DNA of 64,000 nt from Geminicoccaceae bacterium (GTDB lineage Bacteria > Pseudomonadota > Alphaproteobacteria > Geminicoccales > Geminicoccaceae). Of this stretch, positions 7,979 to 17,889 are shown piece after piece; the first letter of the stretch is position 1, and each line of letters begins with the position of its first letter. The stretch lies in the NCBI GenBank assembly GCA_025999455.1, contig AP024683.1:2425501-2489500 (forward strand). The letters are read 5' to 3'. The position numbers and the translations under genes were made by a program. A model generated the notes under the pieces. It saw nothing but the letters and a program-made list of their open reading frames with translations. It did no database searches and was not told where the DNA came from.

Positions 7979-10735
7979 ATGCTCGACCTCGGCCTCTTGG
8001 CGTTCACCCAGCCCTGGCTCTTGGCGGCGCTCGCCGCTTTGCCGGCGATCTGGCTCCTCTTGCGGGTGACGCCGCCCGCGCCGCGCCGCGAGCCCTTCCC
8101 GCCCTTGCGGCTCCTGCTCCGCCTGGAGCGGCAGGAAGAGACCCCGGCCCGCACGCCCTGGTGGCTCCTCCTCCTGCGCACCGTCCTCGCGGCCCTGATC
8201 ATCCTCGCCCTCGCCGGACCCGTCCTGCAGCCGGCGGCGCGGCTCGGCGGCAGCGGCCCCGTGCTCGTCGCGATCGACGACGGCTGGGCCGCGGCGCCCG
8301 ATTGGGAGGCGCGGATCGCCACGCTCGACGGGATCCTGGAGCAGGCCGAACGCGAAGGTCGCGAGGCGGTCGTCCTGCGCACCGCCCCGGGCGACGGGCC
8401 GCTCGTCCCCGAGCGCGGCTTCGCAGCCGATCTGCGCAAGCGGGTCGTCGAGTGGAAGCCCAGGCCCTGGCCGGTCGACCGCGAGGCCGCGCGGGCCGCC
8501 CTCGCGGGCCTGGGCGGCGGGTCCTTCACGACCTTCTGGCTCGCCGACGGGCTCGCCCACGACCCGGCCGGCGCCGGCGCAGCCGCGAGCTTCGCCGCGG
8601 CGCTGCGCGAGCGCGGCCCGCTCACCATCCTCGCGCCGAGCGTCGACCGGCTGCCGCCCCTCCTCCTGCCGCCCGAGCTCGTGGGCGAAGGGCTCGAACT
8701 CGCGGCACTCCGCGCCGCGCCGGGCGAGCCCGAAACCCGCCCGGTTCGCGCCCTCGGCCCCGAGGGCGAGGTGCTGGCGGTCGGCGAGTTCGCCTTCCCC
8801 GCCGGCGAGCGTCGGGCGAGCCTGCGTCTGTCCCTGCCGCCCGATCTGCGCAACCGGGTGGCGCGGGTCGAGATCCCGGCGGTCGGGATCGGCGGCGTGG
8901 TGCTCCTCGACGAGCGTTGGCGGCGGCGCAGCGTCGGCATCGTGGCCCCACCCGGGGGTGCGGTCGACCAGCCGCTCCTCTCCGACGTCTACTTCCTCGA
9001 GCGGGCGCTCCTGCCCTTCGCCGAGGTCCGCCGCGGCCCGCTCGCCGAGCTGCTCGAGGGCGAGCTCTCGCTGCTCGTCCTCCCCGACATCGGCAAGCTC
9101 GCCGACCCCGACCGCGACAAGCTCGCCCGCTGGATCGAGAAGGGCGGTGTCGTGCTGCGCTTCGCCGGCCCGCGGCTCGCGGCGGGCGGCGGCGACGGCT
9201 TGTTGCCCGTGCCGCTCCGCGCCGGCGATCGCGAGCTCGGCGGCGCGCTCTCCTGGTCCGAGCCGCTGCCGCTCGCGCCCTTCCCGCCCGACAGCCCCTT
9301 CGTCGGCCTCGTGCCGACCGCCGAGACCGTGGTCCGCCGCCAAGTGCTCGCCGAGCCGGGCCCGGCGCTCGCCGGTGCCACCCTCGCCACGCTCGTCGAC
9401 GGCACGCCGATCGTGACCGGCCGGCGGCAGGGTGCGGGCTGGCTCCTCCTGGTCCACACGACCGCCAACACGAGCTGGAGCAACCTTTCGATTTCCGGCC
9501 TGTTCGTCGAGATGCTGCGCCGCACGCTGGCGCTCGCCCCCGGTGTGGGGCTCGTCCAGCGCGGCCCGCTCGAGCTGCACCGGGCGCTCGCCGCCGACGG
9601 CAACCTCGAGCGACCCCCGCCCACGCTTCTGCCGATCGAAGCCGCGGCGTTCCGCGAGGCGAAGGCGAGCCCGCGCACCCCGCCGGGGCTCTGGGCGCCG
9701 GTCGCCGCGACCGAGGCCGGCGAGGCCGAGCCCGCCCGCGTGGCGCTCAACCTGCAGAGCGGGGTCCCCGACCTCGTGGCGCTCGGCGTCGACGCCTTCG
9801 GCCAGCCGGCGGCGAGCTTCGGCCGCGCCCGCGAGCTCGATCTCGGCCCCTGGCTCCTGCTCGCCGCCCTCCTCCTCGCCTTGGCCGACCTCGTGATCGG
9901 CTGGGCGCTGCGCGGCTTCCTGCCGCTTCCCGCCCTCCGGCCGGCCGCCGGTGCGGCGGGCGTGGCGCTCCTCCTCGCCGCCGCTTCCGGCCCGGCTTCG
10001 GCACAGAGCGCGGTCGAGGAGCGGTTCGCCGCGGCCTACGAGACGAGGCTCGCTTACGTGCTGACCGGCCGGCCCGACGTCGACGAGGTGACGGAAGCCG
10101 GGCTCCGCGGGCTCGGCCGGGTCCTGATCGAGCGGACGAGTGTGGAAGTGGGCGATCCCGTGCCGGTCGACCCGGCGCGCGACGAGCTCGCCCTCTACCC
10201 GCTCCTCTATTGGACCGTGCCGCCCGACCATCGCGACCTGCCGCTCGAGGCCCTGCAGCGGATCCAGCGCTACCTCGAGAGCGGCGGGATGATCTTCGTC
10301 GACACCCGTGACGCCGGCGTGCTCCTGCCCGGCCAGGAGGGTGGTGGGCCCGGCGAGCGGCGTCTCGCGAGGCTCTTGGCCGGCCTCGACCTGCCGCCGC
10401 TGATCCGCGTCCCGCCCGACCACGTGATCGGCCGGACCTTCTACCTCCTGCAGGACTTCCCGGGCCGCTTCACGGGCCAGCCGCTCTGGATCGACCAGGC
10501 CTCGTCCTCGATCAACGACGGGGTCTCGAGCCTGATCGTCGGCGCCAACGACTGGGCGGCCGCCTGGGCCGAGGACGAGCGCGGTCGCACGCTCTTCCCG
10601 GTCGTGCCGGGTGGCGAGCTGCAGCGCGAGATGGCCCGCCGCTTCGGCGTCAACCTCGTCATGTACGCCTTGACCGGCAACTACAAGACCGACCAGGTCC
10701 ACATCCCGGCGCTCCTCGAGCGCCTCGGGCAGTGA
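7979..10735 (+). CDS. BatA/DUF4159 membrane protein
   Basis: A 918-residue membrane protein. Residues about 5-85 form the BatA N-terminal module: a helix at 8-28, the PFPPLRLL loop and a second helix at 60-80. A long extracytoplasmic region follows, then a helix near 620-640 (WLLLAALLLALADLVIGWAL) and a hydrophobic AAGVALLLAAASGPASAQ stretch that looks like an internal signal peptide. The last third (from about residue 685, AYETRLAYVLTG, with ALYPLLYWTVPP and GGMIFVDTRDAG) is DUF4159, a GATase-like fold. The start ATG at 7979 follows the DUF58 stop by two bases; longer upstream frame is a shadow. Function is unknown; context ties it to MoxR. Confidence 0.88.
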   Translation: MLDLGLLAFTQPWLLAALAALPAIWLLLRVTPPAPRREPFPPLRLLLRLERQEETPARTPWWLLLLRTVLAALIILALAGPVLQPAARLGGSGPVLVAIDDGWAAAPDWEARIATLDGILEQAEREGREAVVLRTAPGDGPLVPERGFAADLRKRVVEWKPRPWPVDREAARAALAGLGGGSFTTFWLADGLAHDPAGAGAAASFAAALRERGPLTILAPSVDRLPPLLLPPELVGEGLELAALRAAPGEPETRPVRALGPEGEVLAVGEFAFPAGERRASLRLSLPPDLRNRVARVEIPAVGIGGVVLLDERWRRRSVGIVAPPGGAVDQPLLSDVYFLERALLPFAEVRRGPLAELLEGELSLLVLPDIGKLADPDRDKLARWIEKGGVVLRFAGPRLAAGGGDGLLPVPLRAGDRELGGALSWSEPLPLAPFPPDSPFVGLVPTAETVVRRQVLAEPGPALAGATLATLVDGTPIVTGRRQGAGWLLLVHTTANTSWSNLSISGLFVEMLRRTLALAPGVGLVQRGPLELHRALAADGNLERPPPTLLPIEAAAFREAKASPRTPPGLWAPVAATEAGEAEPARVALNLQSGVPDLVALGVDAFGQPAASFGRARELDLGPWLLLAALLLALADLVIGWALRGFLPLPALRPAAGAAGVALLLAAASGPASAQSAVEERFAAAYETRLAYVLTGRPDVDEVTEAGLRGLGRVLIERTSVEVGDPVPVDPARDELALYPLLYWTVPPDHRDLPLEALQRIQRYLESGGMIFVDTRDAGVLLPGQEGGGPGERRLARLLAGLDLPPLIRVPPDHVIGRTFYLLQDFPGRFTGQPLWIDQASSSINDGVSSLIVGANDWAAAWAEDERGRTLFPVVPGGELQREMARRFGVNLVMYALTGNYKTDQVHIPALLERLGQ

Positions 10736-10751
10736 GGGAGGGCACGGGCCG

Positions 10752-12812
10752 ATGACCACGAGCCTCTCCCTGGCCTTCGAGCCGCACCTGCCCTGGGCGG
10801 TGATCGCCGCGCTCGCGCTCCTGAGCGCGGCGCTGCTCGCCTACGGCTTCGTCCGCCGCGCCCGCGGCACGTTCCTCCGGCTGCTGTTCGCCGCCCTCCT
10901 CCTCCTCGCCCTCGCCAATCCCGTCCTGCGCCGAGAGGAGCGGGCCCCGCTCGACGACGTCGTCGTGCTCGCCCTCGACCGCTCGCCGAGCATGCGCCTG
11001 CCCGGCCGGACCGAACGGCTCGAGGAGACCGCGGCGGCGCTGCGTGAGCGGCTCGCCGAGCTCGGCCGGGTCGAGCTCAAGGAGATCGAGCTGCCCGGCG
11101 GGCCGGACGGGACGCGCCTCCTGGCCCCGCTCGACGAGGCGCTCGGCCGGGTCGACCGGGCCCGGCTCGGCGCGGTCCTCGTCGTGACCGACGGGGTGAT
11201 CCACGATGCGCCGCGCGATCCCGAGCACGCCCGGGCGATCGGCGCGCCGGTCCACGCCCTCCTGGTCGGCCGGCCGGACGAAGTCGACCGGCGGCTCGTC
11301 GTCGAGCAGGCGCCGACCTTCGCCATGGTCGGCGAGCCGCAGCGCCTGACCGTCGGCTTCGACGATCTGCCCGGGGGCACGGGCGAGGCGGCGCGGATCA
11401 CCGTGCGCCGCGACGGTCGTGTGCTCGCCGAGCTCGAAGCCCGTGCAGGCGAGCGGGCGTCGGTCCCCTTCACGCTCGACCGGGCGGGCCGCAGCGTGCT
11501 CGAGGTCGAGGTCGCGGCCCGCGAAGGCGAGCTCACGACGCTCAACAACCGCACGGCCGTCACGATCAACGGCGTGCGCGATCGGCTGCGGGTGCTCCTG
11601 GTCTCGGGCCAGCCCTATCCGGGCCTGCGCGTCTGGCGGAACCTCCTGAAGGCCGACGCCGCGGTCGACCTCGTCCACTTCACGATCCTCCGGCCGCCCG
11701 AGAAACAGGACGGCACGCCGATCCGCGAGCTCGCGCTGATCGCCTTCCCCTCGCGCGAGCTGTTCGAGCTCAAGCTGCACGAGTTCGACCTCGTCATCTT
11801 CGACCGCTACAACCGGCGGGGCCTCCTACCGCTGCCCTATCTCGAGAACGTCGCCCGTTACGTCGAGCGCGGCGGCGCGCTGCTCGAGGCGGCCGGCCCC
11901 GAATTCGCGACCCCGACCGGGCTCTACCGGACGCCGCTCGCCCGGGTCCTGCCCGGCCGGCCGTCGGGCGAGGTCGTCGAGCGGCCCTTCCTGCCGCGGC
12001 TCACCGAGGTCGGCCGGCGCCATCCGGTGACGAGCGGGCTCGCGGCCGACCCGGCCGAGCCGGGCTGGGGCCGCTGGCTGCGCCAGATCGACGTCGACCC
12101 GGGCGATGCGACGGTGGTCATGAGCGGCGCCGCCGACCGCCCGCTCCTCCTCTTGAAGCGGGTCGGCGAGGGCCGCGTCGCCCAGCTCCTCTCCGACCAT
12201 CACTGGCTCTGGCAGCGCGGCTTCGAGGGTGGCGGGCCGCAGGCGCAATTGCTGCGCCGGCTCGTCCACTGGCTCATGAAGGAGCCGGAGCTCGAAGAGG
12301 AAACGCTCACCGCGCAGCCGCACGAGGAAGGCATCGAGGTCGTCCGCCGCTCGCTCGCGCCACAGCCCGTCGAGGTCACGCTCACCTCGCCCTCGGGCGC
12401 GCAGCGCAAAGCCACCCTGGTCCCCGATGCCGACGGGATCGCCCGGCTCCGGGTTCCGGCCGAGGAGGACGGGCTCTGGCGGGTCGAGGACGGGACCCGG
12501 GTCGCCCACGTCGTGCCGCGGCCGATCGCGGCGGCCGAGCTCGCCGAGCTGCGCGCCAGTGCCGAGCGGCTGCGGCCCCTGGTCGAGGCGACCGGCGGGG
12601 CGAGCCTCTGGCTCGGCCAGGAGGGCGTGCCGGAGCTCCGCCGGGTGGCGGCCGACCGGCGGGCGGCCGGGCGTGGCTGGCTCGGGATCGTGGCCAACGA
12701 GGCCTACACGGTGACCGGCGCGAGCCGCACGGATCTGTTACCTCCCTGGCTCGCGCTCCTGCTCCTCACGGGTGCCGCGGCCGCCGCCTGGTGGCGCGAA
12801 GGGCGCGCCTGA
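10752..12812 (+). CDS. Membrane protein with VWA-like and glutamine amidotransferase-like regions
   Basis: A 686-residue protein that closes the MoxR cluster. Two N-terminal helices (about 14-33 and 42-59) precede VLALDRSPSM near residue 75, a DxSxS motif of von Willebrand A type. A beta-rich part follows (180-260), then LRVLLVSGQPYPGLRVWRNLL and FDLVIFDRYNRRG..RYVERGGALLEAAGPEF, which resemble the class I GATase-like fold without the catalytic Cys. A C-terminal helix (PPWLALLLLTGAAAAAWW) anchors the end. The gene starts 16 bases after the DUF4159 gene. It probably forms a membrane complex with its neighbours; this is inference. Confidence 0.8.
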   Translation: MTTSLSLAFEPHLPWAVIAALALLSAALLAYGFVRRARGTFLRLLFAALLLLALANPVLRREERAPLDDVVVLALDRSPSMRLPGRTERLEETAAALRERLAELGRVELKEIELPGGPDGTRLLAPLDEALGRVDRARLGAVLVVTDGVIHDAPRDPEHARAIGAPVHALLVGRPDEVDRRLVVEQAPTFAMVGEPQRLTVGFDDLPGGTGEAARITVRRDGRVLAELEARAGERASVPFTLDRAGRSVLEVEVAAREGELTTLNNRTAVTINGVRDRLRVLLVSGQPYPGLRVWRNLLKADAAVDLVHFTILRPPEKQDGTPIRELALIAFPSRELFELKLHEFDLVIFDRYNRRGLLPLPYLENVARYVERGGALLEAAGPEFATPTGLYRTPLARVLPGRPSGEVVERPFLPRLTEVGRRHPVTSGLAADPAEPGWGRWLRQIDVDPGDATVVMSGAADRPLLLLKRVGEGRVAQLLSDHHWLWQRGFEGGGPQAQLLRRLVHWLMKEPELEEETLTAQPHEEGIEVVRRSLAPQPVEVTLTSPSGAQRKATLVPDADGIARLRVPAEEDGLWRVEDGTRVAHVVPRPIAAAELAELRASAERLRPLVEATGGASLWLGQEGVPELRRVAADRRAAGRGWLGIVANEAYTVTGASRTDLLPPWLALLLLTGAAAAAWWREGRA

Positions 12813-12883
12813 GGCGCGGGCGGAGCGCGGCAAGGGCGCGGAGGTCCACGGCCCACGCGGCCGGCCGGGCGTTTCGCGACGCG

Positions 12884-12912
12884 TTGTGCGGTGCCGTTGC
12901 GGCCCCTATATC
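12884..12912 (+). promoter_or_regulatory. Possible purC promoter
   Basis: TTGTGC (12884-12889) and TATATC (12907-12912) lie 17 bases apart in the 178-bp spacer between the VWA-like gene and purC. The match is moderate. The rest of the spacer shows no aptamer-like or terminator structure. Confidence 0.3.
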
Positions 12913-12990
12913 CGGAGGGGTTCCGGCCGCAGCGCAAGCCGGTCGGCGTCGGTTGCGGCGCCCCCCTTCCGCGCACGAGGCTGATCGGAC

Positions 12991-13755
12991 ATGGCCCGAC
13001 GCAGGCAAGTCTACGAGGGCAAGGCCAAGATCCTCTACGAGGGGCCCGAGCCCGGCACGCTCATCCAGTATTTCAAGGACGACGCGACCGCCTTCAACAA
13101 CAAGAAGCACGCGATCATCACCGGCAAGGGCGTGCTCAACAACCGGATCTCCGAGTATTTGATGCTCAAGCTCGGCGAGATCGGGATCCCGACGCATTTC
13201 CTGCGCCGGCTCAACATGCGCGAGCAGCTCATCAAAGAGGTCGAGATCATCCCGCTCGAGGTCGTGGTCCGCAACATCGCCGCGGGCAGCCTCGCCCAGC
13301 GGTTCGGCCTCGAGGAAGGCTCACCCCTGCCGCGCTCGATCGTCGAATATTATTACAAGAACGATCAGCTCGGCGATCCGATGGTGACCGAGGAGCACAT
13401 CACCGCGTTCGGCTGGGCGACCTATCAGGAGCTCGACGAGATCCTCAATCTCTCGCTCCGCATCAACGATTATCTCTTGGGCCTGTTCACGGGCGCCGGG
13501 CTCAAGCTCGTCGATCTCAAGCTCGAATTCGGCCGGCTCTGGGAAGACGAGGACATGCGCATCGTCGTGGCCGACGAGCTCAGCCCCGACAACATGCGCC
13601 TCTGGGACGCGCGGACCAACGAGCGGCTCGACAAGGACCGCTTCCGCCGCGACCTCGGCAACGTCCAGGAGGGTTACGCCGAGATCGCCCGCCGGCTCGG
13701 CATCCTGCCGGAAGCCGGCCCGCGCGACCTCAAGGGTCCGGAAGCCGTCCAGTGA
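12991..13755 (+). CDS. purC: SAICAR synthetase
   Basis: Phosphoribosylaminoimidazole-succinocarboxamide synthase joins CAIR and aspartate with ATP in purine biosynthesis. The 254-residue length is normal for the single-domain enzyme. Motifs include [11 protein letters not shown] at 8-18, FNNKK and [28 protein letters not shown], and [10 protein letters not shown] with [12 protein letters not shown]. Its stop codon lies 26 bases inside the end of the convergent sensor gene. Other alphaproteobacteria usually have purS directly next to it; here 3.8 kb intervenes. Confidence 0.97.
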   Translation: MARRRQVYEGKAKILYEGPEPGTLIQYFKDDATAFNNKKHAIITGKGVLNNRISEYLMLKLGEIGIPTHFLRRLNMREQLIKEVEIIPLEVVVRNIAAGSLAQRFGLEEGSPLPRSIVEYYYKNDQLGDPMVTEEHITAFGWATYQELDEILNLSLRINDYLLGLFTGAGLKLVDLKLEFGRLWEDEDMRIVVADELSPDNMRLWDARTNERLDKDRFRRDLGNVQEGYAEIARRLGILPEAGPRDLKGPEAVQ

Positions 13756-16700
13756 GCGACGGGCGCGGCTGACAGGGCGCGCCGGAGAGCGCGCAGGCAC
13801 AGGGCCCGGGTGCCGACCGACCGAGCAGCTCGACGAGCGCCTCGGCTGCGACGGGGCCGGACCAGAGCGGCCCCTGGCCGGCGTGACAACCGAGGGCCGC
13901 AAGGGCCCGGCGCGCGTCCTCGCTCGCGACGCCGAGCGCCGTGACCTGCATCCCGAAGCGCGTGGCCAACTCGACCACGGACGCGGCGAGCGCTTCCGTC
14001 GCACCGGGCTCCTCACGCCCGTCGCTCGGCTCGGCCAGGAGGTTGATCCCGTCCACGCGGCGCTCCAGAACCGGTTTCAGGCTGCACGCGCCGAGGCCGA
14101 AACGGTCGAGGATCACCCGCACGCCCGCTTCGCGGAGCCGCGCCACCGCGTCGAGCACGGGACCGCGGTCACGCCCACCGAAGGCGGCTTCGTCGAGCTC
14201 CAGGAGGAGACGCTGCGGCGGGAGGCCACGATCCTCGAGGAGACGCAGAGCCCGTGCCACCCCGCCCTCGGTCGTGAGCAGCCCGATGGGAACGTCGACC
14301 GCGACGGCGAGAGGCGGCAGGCCCATCCGGTCGCGCGCGAGACAGGCGTCGAGCGCCCGGCCGAGGGTTTCGAGAGCGAGCTTCGCGGCGACGCCACATT
14401 CGTTCGCGAGGTCGAGGAGCGCTGCTCCGAAAATCGGCTCGGCGCCGACGGGTGACCAGAACGGCACGGCTTCGACCGCCAGCGGGCGACCGTCGTCGAG
14501 GGCGACGCGAGGCTCGTGCCGGAGCTCGAACCGACCGGCCTCGACCGCCTCGCGAAGTTCCTCGCCGAGCCGGATCCGCCGCGCGAAGGCGAGCCGCATG
14601 GCGTCGTCGACCATGGCGAGCCCGCCGCGACCCTCGGCTTTGGCCCGGTAAAGCGCCAGGTCAGCGTGCTTGAAGAGCGTGTCGATGTTCGTCCCGTCGG
14701 TCGGGAAGAGCGCCGCGCCGACGCTCGCCTCGGCACGGAGGGTTCGCCCCCGGTGGCGGACGGGCACGGCGAGGACCGCACGAATCCGCTCGGCGACCCG
14801 CTCGACGGTCGCGGGATCGCGGATCGGGTAGAGGAGGAGCGCGAACTCGTCGCCGGCGAGCCGGACGACGGTGTCGGATCGGCGGATGACGCGTCGGAGC
14901 CGGCGGGCCACGCCGCGCAACAGCGCGTCGCCGGCATCGTGCCCCAGGCCGTCGTTCACCTGCTTGAAGCCGTCGAGGTCGAGCAAGAGGAGGGCACCGA
15001 GCCGGCCCTCGCGTTCGGCGAGCTCGACGGCCTGAGCGAGGCGGTCGAAGAAGAGCGCTCGGTTCGGGAGACCGGTCAGGGCGTCGTGGTAGGCGAGTCG
15101 ACGGAGCTCCGCTTCGAGTCGTTTCCGCTCGCTCACGTCCTCGATCAAGACCTGGATCGCCGGCCGTCCGCCGACCCGGATCGGCGCCCCGCGCGTCGCG
15201 ATCACCGCGGTGCCGCCGTCGAGCCGGCGCATCTCGATCTCCAGCGGCGGCTCGCTCGGGCCGCCGGCGAGGAGCCGCGCCGCCCGCTCACGAATGGCCT
15301 CGTGGTAGGGTTCGAGGATCAGCGTGAAGGGGTCGAGCCCGACCAGCTCGTCCGGACGTTGCGCCCCGAGAATCCGCGCCGCGGCCGGATTGGCGTAGCG
15401 GTAGCCGCCGTCGCGGTAGAGGAGGAAACCGATCGGCGCGACTTCGACGAGCGTGCGCCAGCGCTCCTCGGCTTCCTTGAGGGCCCGTTCGGCCGCCTTG
15501 CGTTCGCTCACGTCGCGCATGACGATCTGCAAGGCGAGCGCGCCGCGATCGTGGATCGCAGCGGTGACCGTCTCGACCGTCACGACCCGACCGTCGAGCC
15601 GGCGCATCTCGATCTCGATCGGAGGTGCCGTGAGGCCGGTCGCGAGGACCCGGTCGGCGCGCTCGCGGATCGCGGCGCGGTAGGGTTCGTCGATGAGCTC
15701 GAACGGATCCACGCCGACGAGGGCCGAAGGATCGGGCGCACCGAGGATCTCGGCGGCGGCGCGATTGGCGTAGCGGTAGCGACCCTCGCCGTAGACCAGG
15801 ATCCCGACCGGTGCGACTTCGACGAGCGTGCGATAGCGCTCCTCGGCCTCCGCGAGGGCTCGCTCGGCGGCTTTGCGGGCGCCGATGTCCCGCAGCACGC
15901 CGAGCAGCCGTCGCTTGCCCTCGTGCAGGACGAGCGAGCCTTTGGCCTCGATCTCGGCCCGGGTGCCGTCGGGCCGCCGGATCTCGAGCTCGATCGGCGG
16001 GAGGGACTCGCCCTCGCGGAGTGGCGTCGCGTGGCGGCGCCGGATCGCCTCGTGCTGCGGTTCGGGGAAGAAGTCGAACAGCGGCCGGCCGATCAGCTCG
16101 GCGGGAGCGCCCACGCCGAAGAGCTCGGCCGCGGGCCGGTTGGCGAAGACGAAGCGGCCCTCTTCGACCATGACGGTCGGATCGGGACTGAGCTCGACCA
16201 ACGCCCGATAACGCGCCTCGGCCTCCTTGAGCGCCCGTTCGGCCGCTTTGCGCTCGCTCACGTCGCGCAGCAAGACCTGGATCGCCCGGGCATCACCGTC
16301 CGCGATGGCGACCCCTGCCGTTTCGACCTCGACCGGGGTGCCGTCCAAACGGGTCATGGTGATTTCGAGCGGCGGCGTCGTCCCGCCCCGCTCGAGCAGC
16401 CTGCGCGCGCGTCCCGCGATCCGCGCGCGATCCGCCGGAGCCACGAGCTCGAGGGCCGGGCGACCGATCAATTCATCGGGTGAAGCGGCACCCAGGATCG
16501 CTGCCGCTGCACCGTTCGCGAGGACGATCCGACCCTCCCGGTGCACGAAAAGACCCACCGGCGCGACCTCGACGAGCCGCCGGTAGCGCTCCTCGGCGGC
16601 GCGCGCCGCCTCGCGCTGGCGGACGAGCTCGGTGACGTCGCGGCCGGTCCCGCGATAGCCCTGGAAGGTGCCGTCGGCCGAGAAGAAAGGCTTGCCGCTG

Positions 16701-17425
16701 ATCCACAGCCAATGATCACCCGCCGGACTGCGCCGACAATATTCGACGTCGCGGAACGGCTCGCGGCGGAGCATGAGTTCCTGGATCCGCTCGGCGATCT
16801 CGCGATCGGCCGGGGTCGCCGCGATCTCGAGCCGCGTCTTGCCGTAATGCCAGGCCGGATCGAGGCCGAAGAGCGCGCGAACGGACTCGGAGATCCAGGA
16901 AAAGCGCAGCTCGGCGTCCATCTCCCAGAACCAGTCGGACGCCGTCTCGGCGAAATCCTGGAACCGCTCTTCGGAGGCTCGGAGCGCTGCGGCCAGCCGT
17001 GCGTGGCTCTCGCGCTCGCGCTCGAGGAGAAGCTGGTCGCCGACGAGGGCGGCCAAACTCTCGAGGAGTGCCAAATCTTCGGGTGAGAGGATCCGCGGCA
17101 CGACGTCGCCGGCGCAGAGCGTGCCGACGAGCCCGCCGTCCGGGCCGCGGATCGGCACACCCGCGTAGAAGCGGAGCGGCCGGCCGTCGATCGCAGGCAC
17201 GGGCACCGGCGGGTCGAGGGCGGCGAGATCCGTCACCACGGTGGGGACGCCGGCATCCAACGTCCGACCCGGAAGCGAGCCGCAGCGCGGCATCGAATCG
17301 AGCGGGCAGCCCTCGTGCGCGACGACGACGAGCCGATCGCCCTCGGCCATGGCGATCGCCGCCGCCCGCACCGCGAGCACACGGGTCACGAGGCGAACGA
17401 TCCGCTGCCAGCCCGTGTCACCCAT
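13730..17425 (-). CDS. GAF-PAS(x5)-GGDEF-degenerate EAL signalling protein
   Basis: A 1231-residue cyclic-di-GMP signalling protein without visible membrane helices. Order: GAF about 5-135; PAS1 with PAC 152-268; four more PAS at about 278-392, 402-517, 527-642 and 652-767; GGDEF 770-935; EAL-like 955-1200. The GGDEF site reads AGDEF (857-861) and an inhibitory RxxD (RRSD, 848-851) lies five residues before it, so cyclase activity is plausible. The EAL part has EAV for EAL, LDRFG for DDFG, ALGVA for AEGVE and lacks the KID lysine, so phosphodiesterase activity is unlikely. I chose ATG 17425, just before the GAF; a TTG at 17557 would add 44 low-complexity residues. Confidence 0.9.
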   Translation of the reverse strand: MGDTGWQRIVRLVTRVLAVRAAAIAMAEGDRLVVVAHEGCPLDSMPRCGSLPGRTLDAGVPTVVTDLAALDPPVPVPAIDGRPLRFYAGVPIRGPDGGLVGTLCAGDVVPRILSPEDLALLESLAALVGDQLLLERERESHARLAAALRASEERFQDFAETASDWFWEMDAELRFSWISESVRALFGLDPAWHYGKTRLEIAATPADREIAERIQELMLRREPFRDVEYCRRSPAGDHWLWISGKPFFSADGTFQGYRGTGRDVTELVRQREAARAAEERYRRLVEVAPVGLFVHREGRIVLANGAAAAILGAASPDELIGRPALELVAPADRARIAGRARRLLERGGTTPPLEITMTRLDGTPVEVETAGVAIADGDARAIQVLLRDVSERKAAERALKEAEARYRALVELSPDPTVMVEEGRFVFANRPAAELFGVGAPAELIGRPLFDFFPEPQHEAIRRRHATPLREGESLPPIELEIRRPDGTRAEIEAKGSLVLHEGKRRLLGVLRDIGARKAAERALAEAEERYRTLVEVAPVGILVYGEGRYRYANRAAAEILGAPDPSALVGVDPFELIDEPYRAAIRERADRVLATGLTAPPIEIEMRRLDGRVVTVETVTAAIHDRGALALQIVMRDVSERKAAERALKEAEERWRTLVEVAPIGFLLYRDGGYRYANPAAARILGAQRPDELVGLDPFTLILEPYHEAIRERAARLLAGGPSEPPLEIEMRRLDGGTAVIATRGAPIRVGGRPAIQVLIEDVSERKRLEAELRRLAYHDALTGLPNRALFFDRLAQAVELAEREGRLGALLLLDLDGFKQVNDGLGHDAGDALLRGVARRLRRVIRRSDTVVRLAGDEFALLLYPIRDPATVERVAERIRAVLAVPVRHRGRTLRAEASVGAALFPTDGTNIDTLFKHADLALYRAKAEGRGGLAMVDDAMRLAFARRIRLGEELREAVEAGRFELRHEPRVALDDGRPLAVEAVPFWSPVGAEPIFGAALLDLANECGVAAKLALETLGRALDACLARDRMGLPPLAVAVDVPIGLLTTEGGVARALRLLEDRGLPPQRLLLELDEAAFGGRDRGPVLDAVARLREAGVRVILDRFGLGACSLKPVLERRVDGINLLAEPSDGREEPGATEALAASVVELATRFGMQVTALGVASEDARRALAALGCHAGQGPLWSGPVAAEALVELLGRSAPGPCACALSGAPCQPRPSLTGRLPDP

Positions 17426-17536
17426 CGCCCCCGACCCGTATGTTCGCCGACCGCGTGCCGCGAACCGGCTTTCGCAGCGCCCGGTCTTTCGCCGGATTCG
17501 ACCACGGAAGAATTGCCGAACCTTTAACGACTCCTC

Positions 17537-17564
17537 TTGTCCATGCAACTGCGACAAGCTAGCG
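17537..17564 (+). promoter_or_regulatory. Candidate purS promoter with overlapping inverted repeat
   Basis: TTGTCC (17537-17542) and CTAGCG (17559-17564) are 16 bases apart, 25 bases before the purS start. The same box pair (TTGTCG, N16, CTAGCG) precedes the solute-binding protein gene at 33984-34011. CTTGTC (17536-17541) and GACAAG (17553-17558) form an inverted repeat across the spacer that could bind a dimeric regulator. Confidence 0.5.
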
Positions 17565-17589
17565 AGGCCGAGCCGAGGGTGGAGCGGTC

Positions 17590-17832
17590 ATGCGAGCGAT
17601 CGTCACGATCCGGTTCAAAGAGGGCGTGCTCGACCCGGAGGCGGTCGCGATCGGCCGCGCGCTCCGGGGTCTCGGATTCGAGGAAGTGCGCGCGGTGGCC
17701 CGGCGCAAGGTGATCGAGCTCGAGCTCGACGGCGAGGATCGCGAGGGGGCGTGCCGGCGCGTGCAGGCGATGTGCGAGCAGCTCCTCGCCAACCCCGTGA
17801 TCGAGAGCTACGCGATCGAGATTCCCGACTGA
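17590..17832 (+). CDS. purS: FGAM synthase subunit PurS
   Basis: The 80-residue PurS is the small dimeric subunit needed by small-type PurL and PurQ to make formylglycinamidine ribonucleotide. It shows the family order VTIRFKEGVLDPEA (4-17), GFEEVRAV, KVIELEL and a helix ending CEQLLANPVIESYAIE. ATG at 17590 with GGTGGAG upstream. It is isolated: purC ends 3.8 kb before and purQ begins 1.7 kb after, with opposite-strand genes on both sides. Confidence 0.93.
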   Translation: MRAIVTIRFKEGVLDPEAVAIGRALRGLGFEEVRAVARRKVIELELDGEDREGACRRVQAMCEQLLANPVIESYAIEIPD

Positions 17833-17851
17833 GGCGTCGCCGTCGGGCAGA

Positions 17852-17878
17852 GCCGGCGGGCGGCGAGCGCCCGCCGGC
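17852..17878. terminator. Strong hairpin between purS and a convergent gene
   Basis: A perfect 10-bp stem (GCCGGCGGGC with GCCCGCCGGC) and a 7-base loop fill the 57-bp gap between the ends of purS and the convergent gene at 17890. It has no T-tract, but its position suits a two-way terminator. Confidence 0.6.
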
Positions 17879-17889
17879 CCGGGTGGCGT

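Noticed and set aside
7943-10759. 938-codon open frame on the minus strand opposite the DUF4159 gene
   Set aside because: It mirrors the plus-strand gene codon by codon, has a composition typical of GC-rich antisense frames (Arg, Glu, Gly, His) and no recognisable domain.
12813-12990. Purine riboswitch upstream of purC
   Set aside because: No aptamer-like three-way junction or conserved core is recognisable in the 178 bases.
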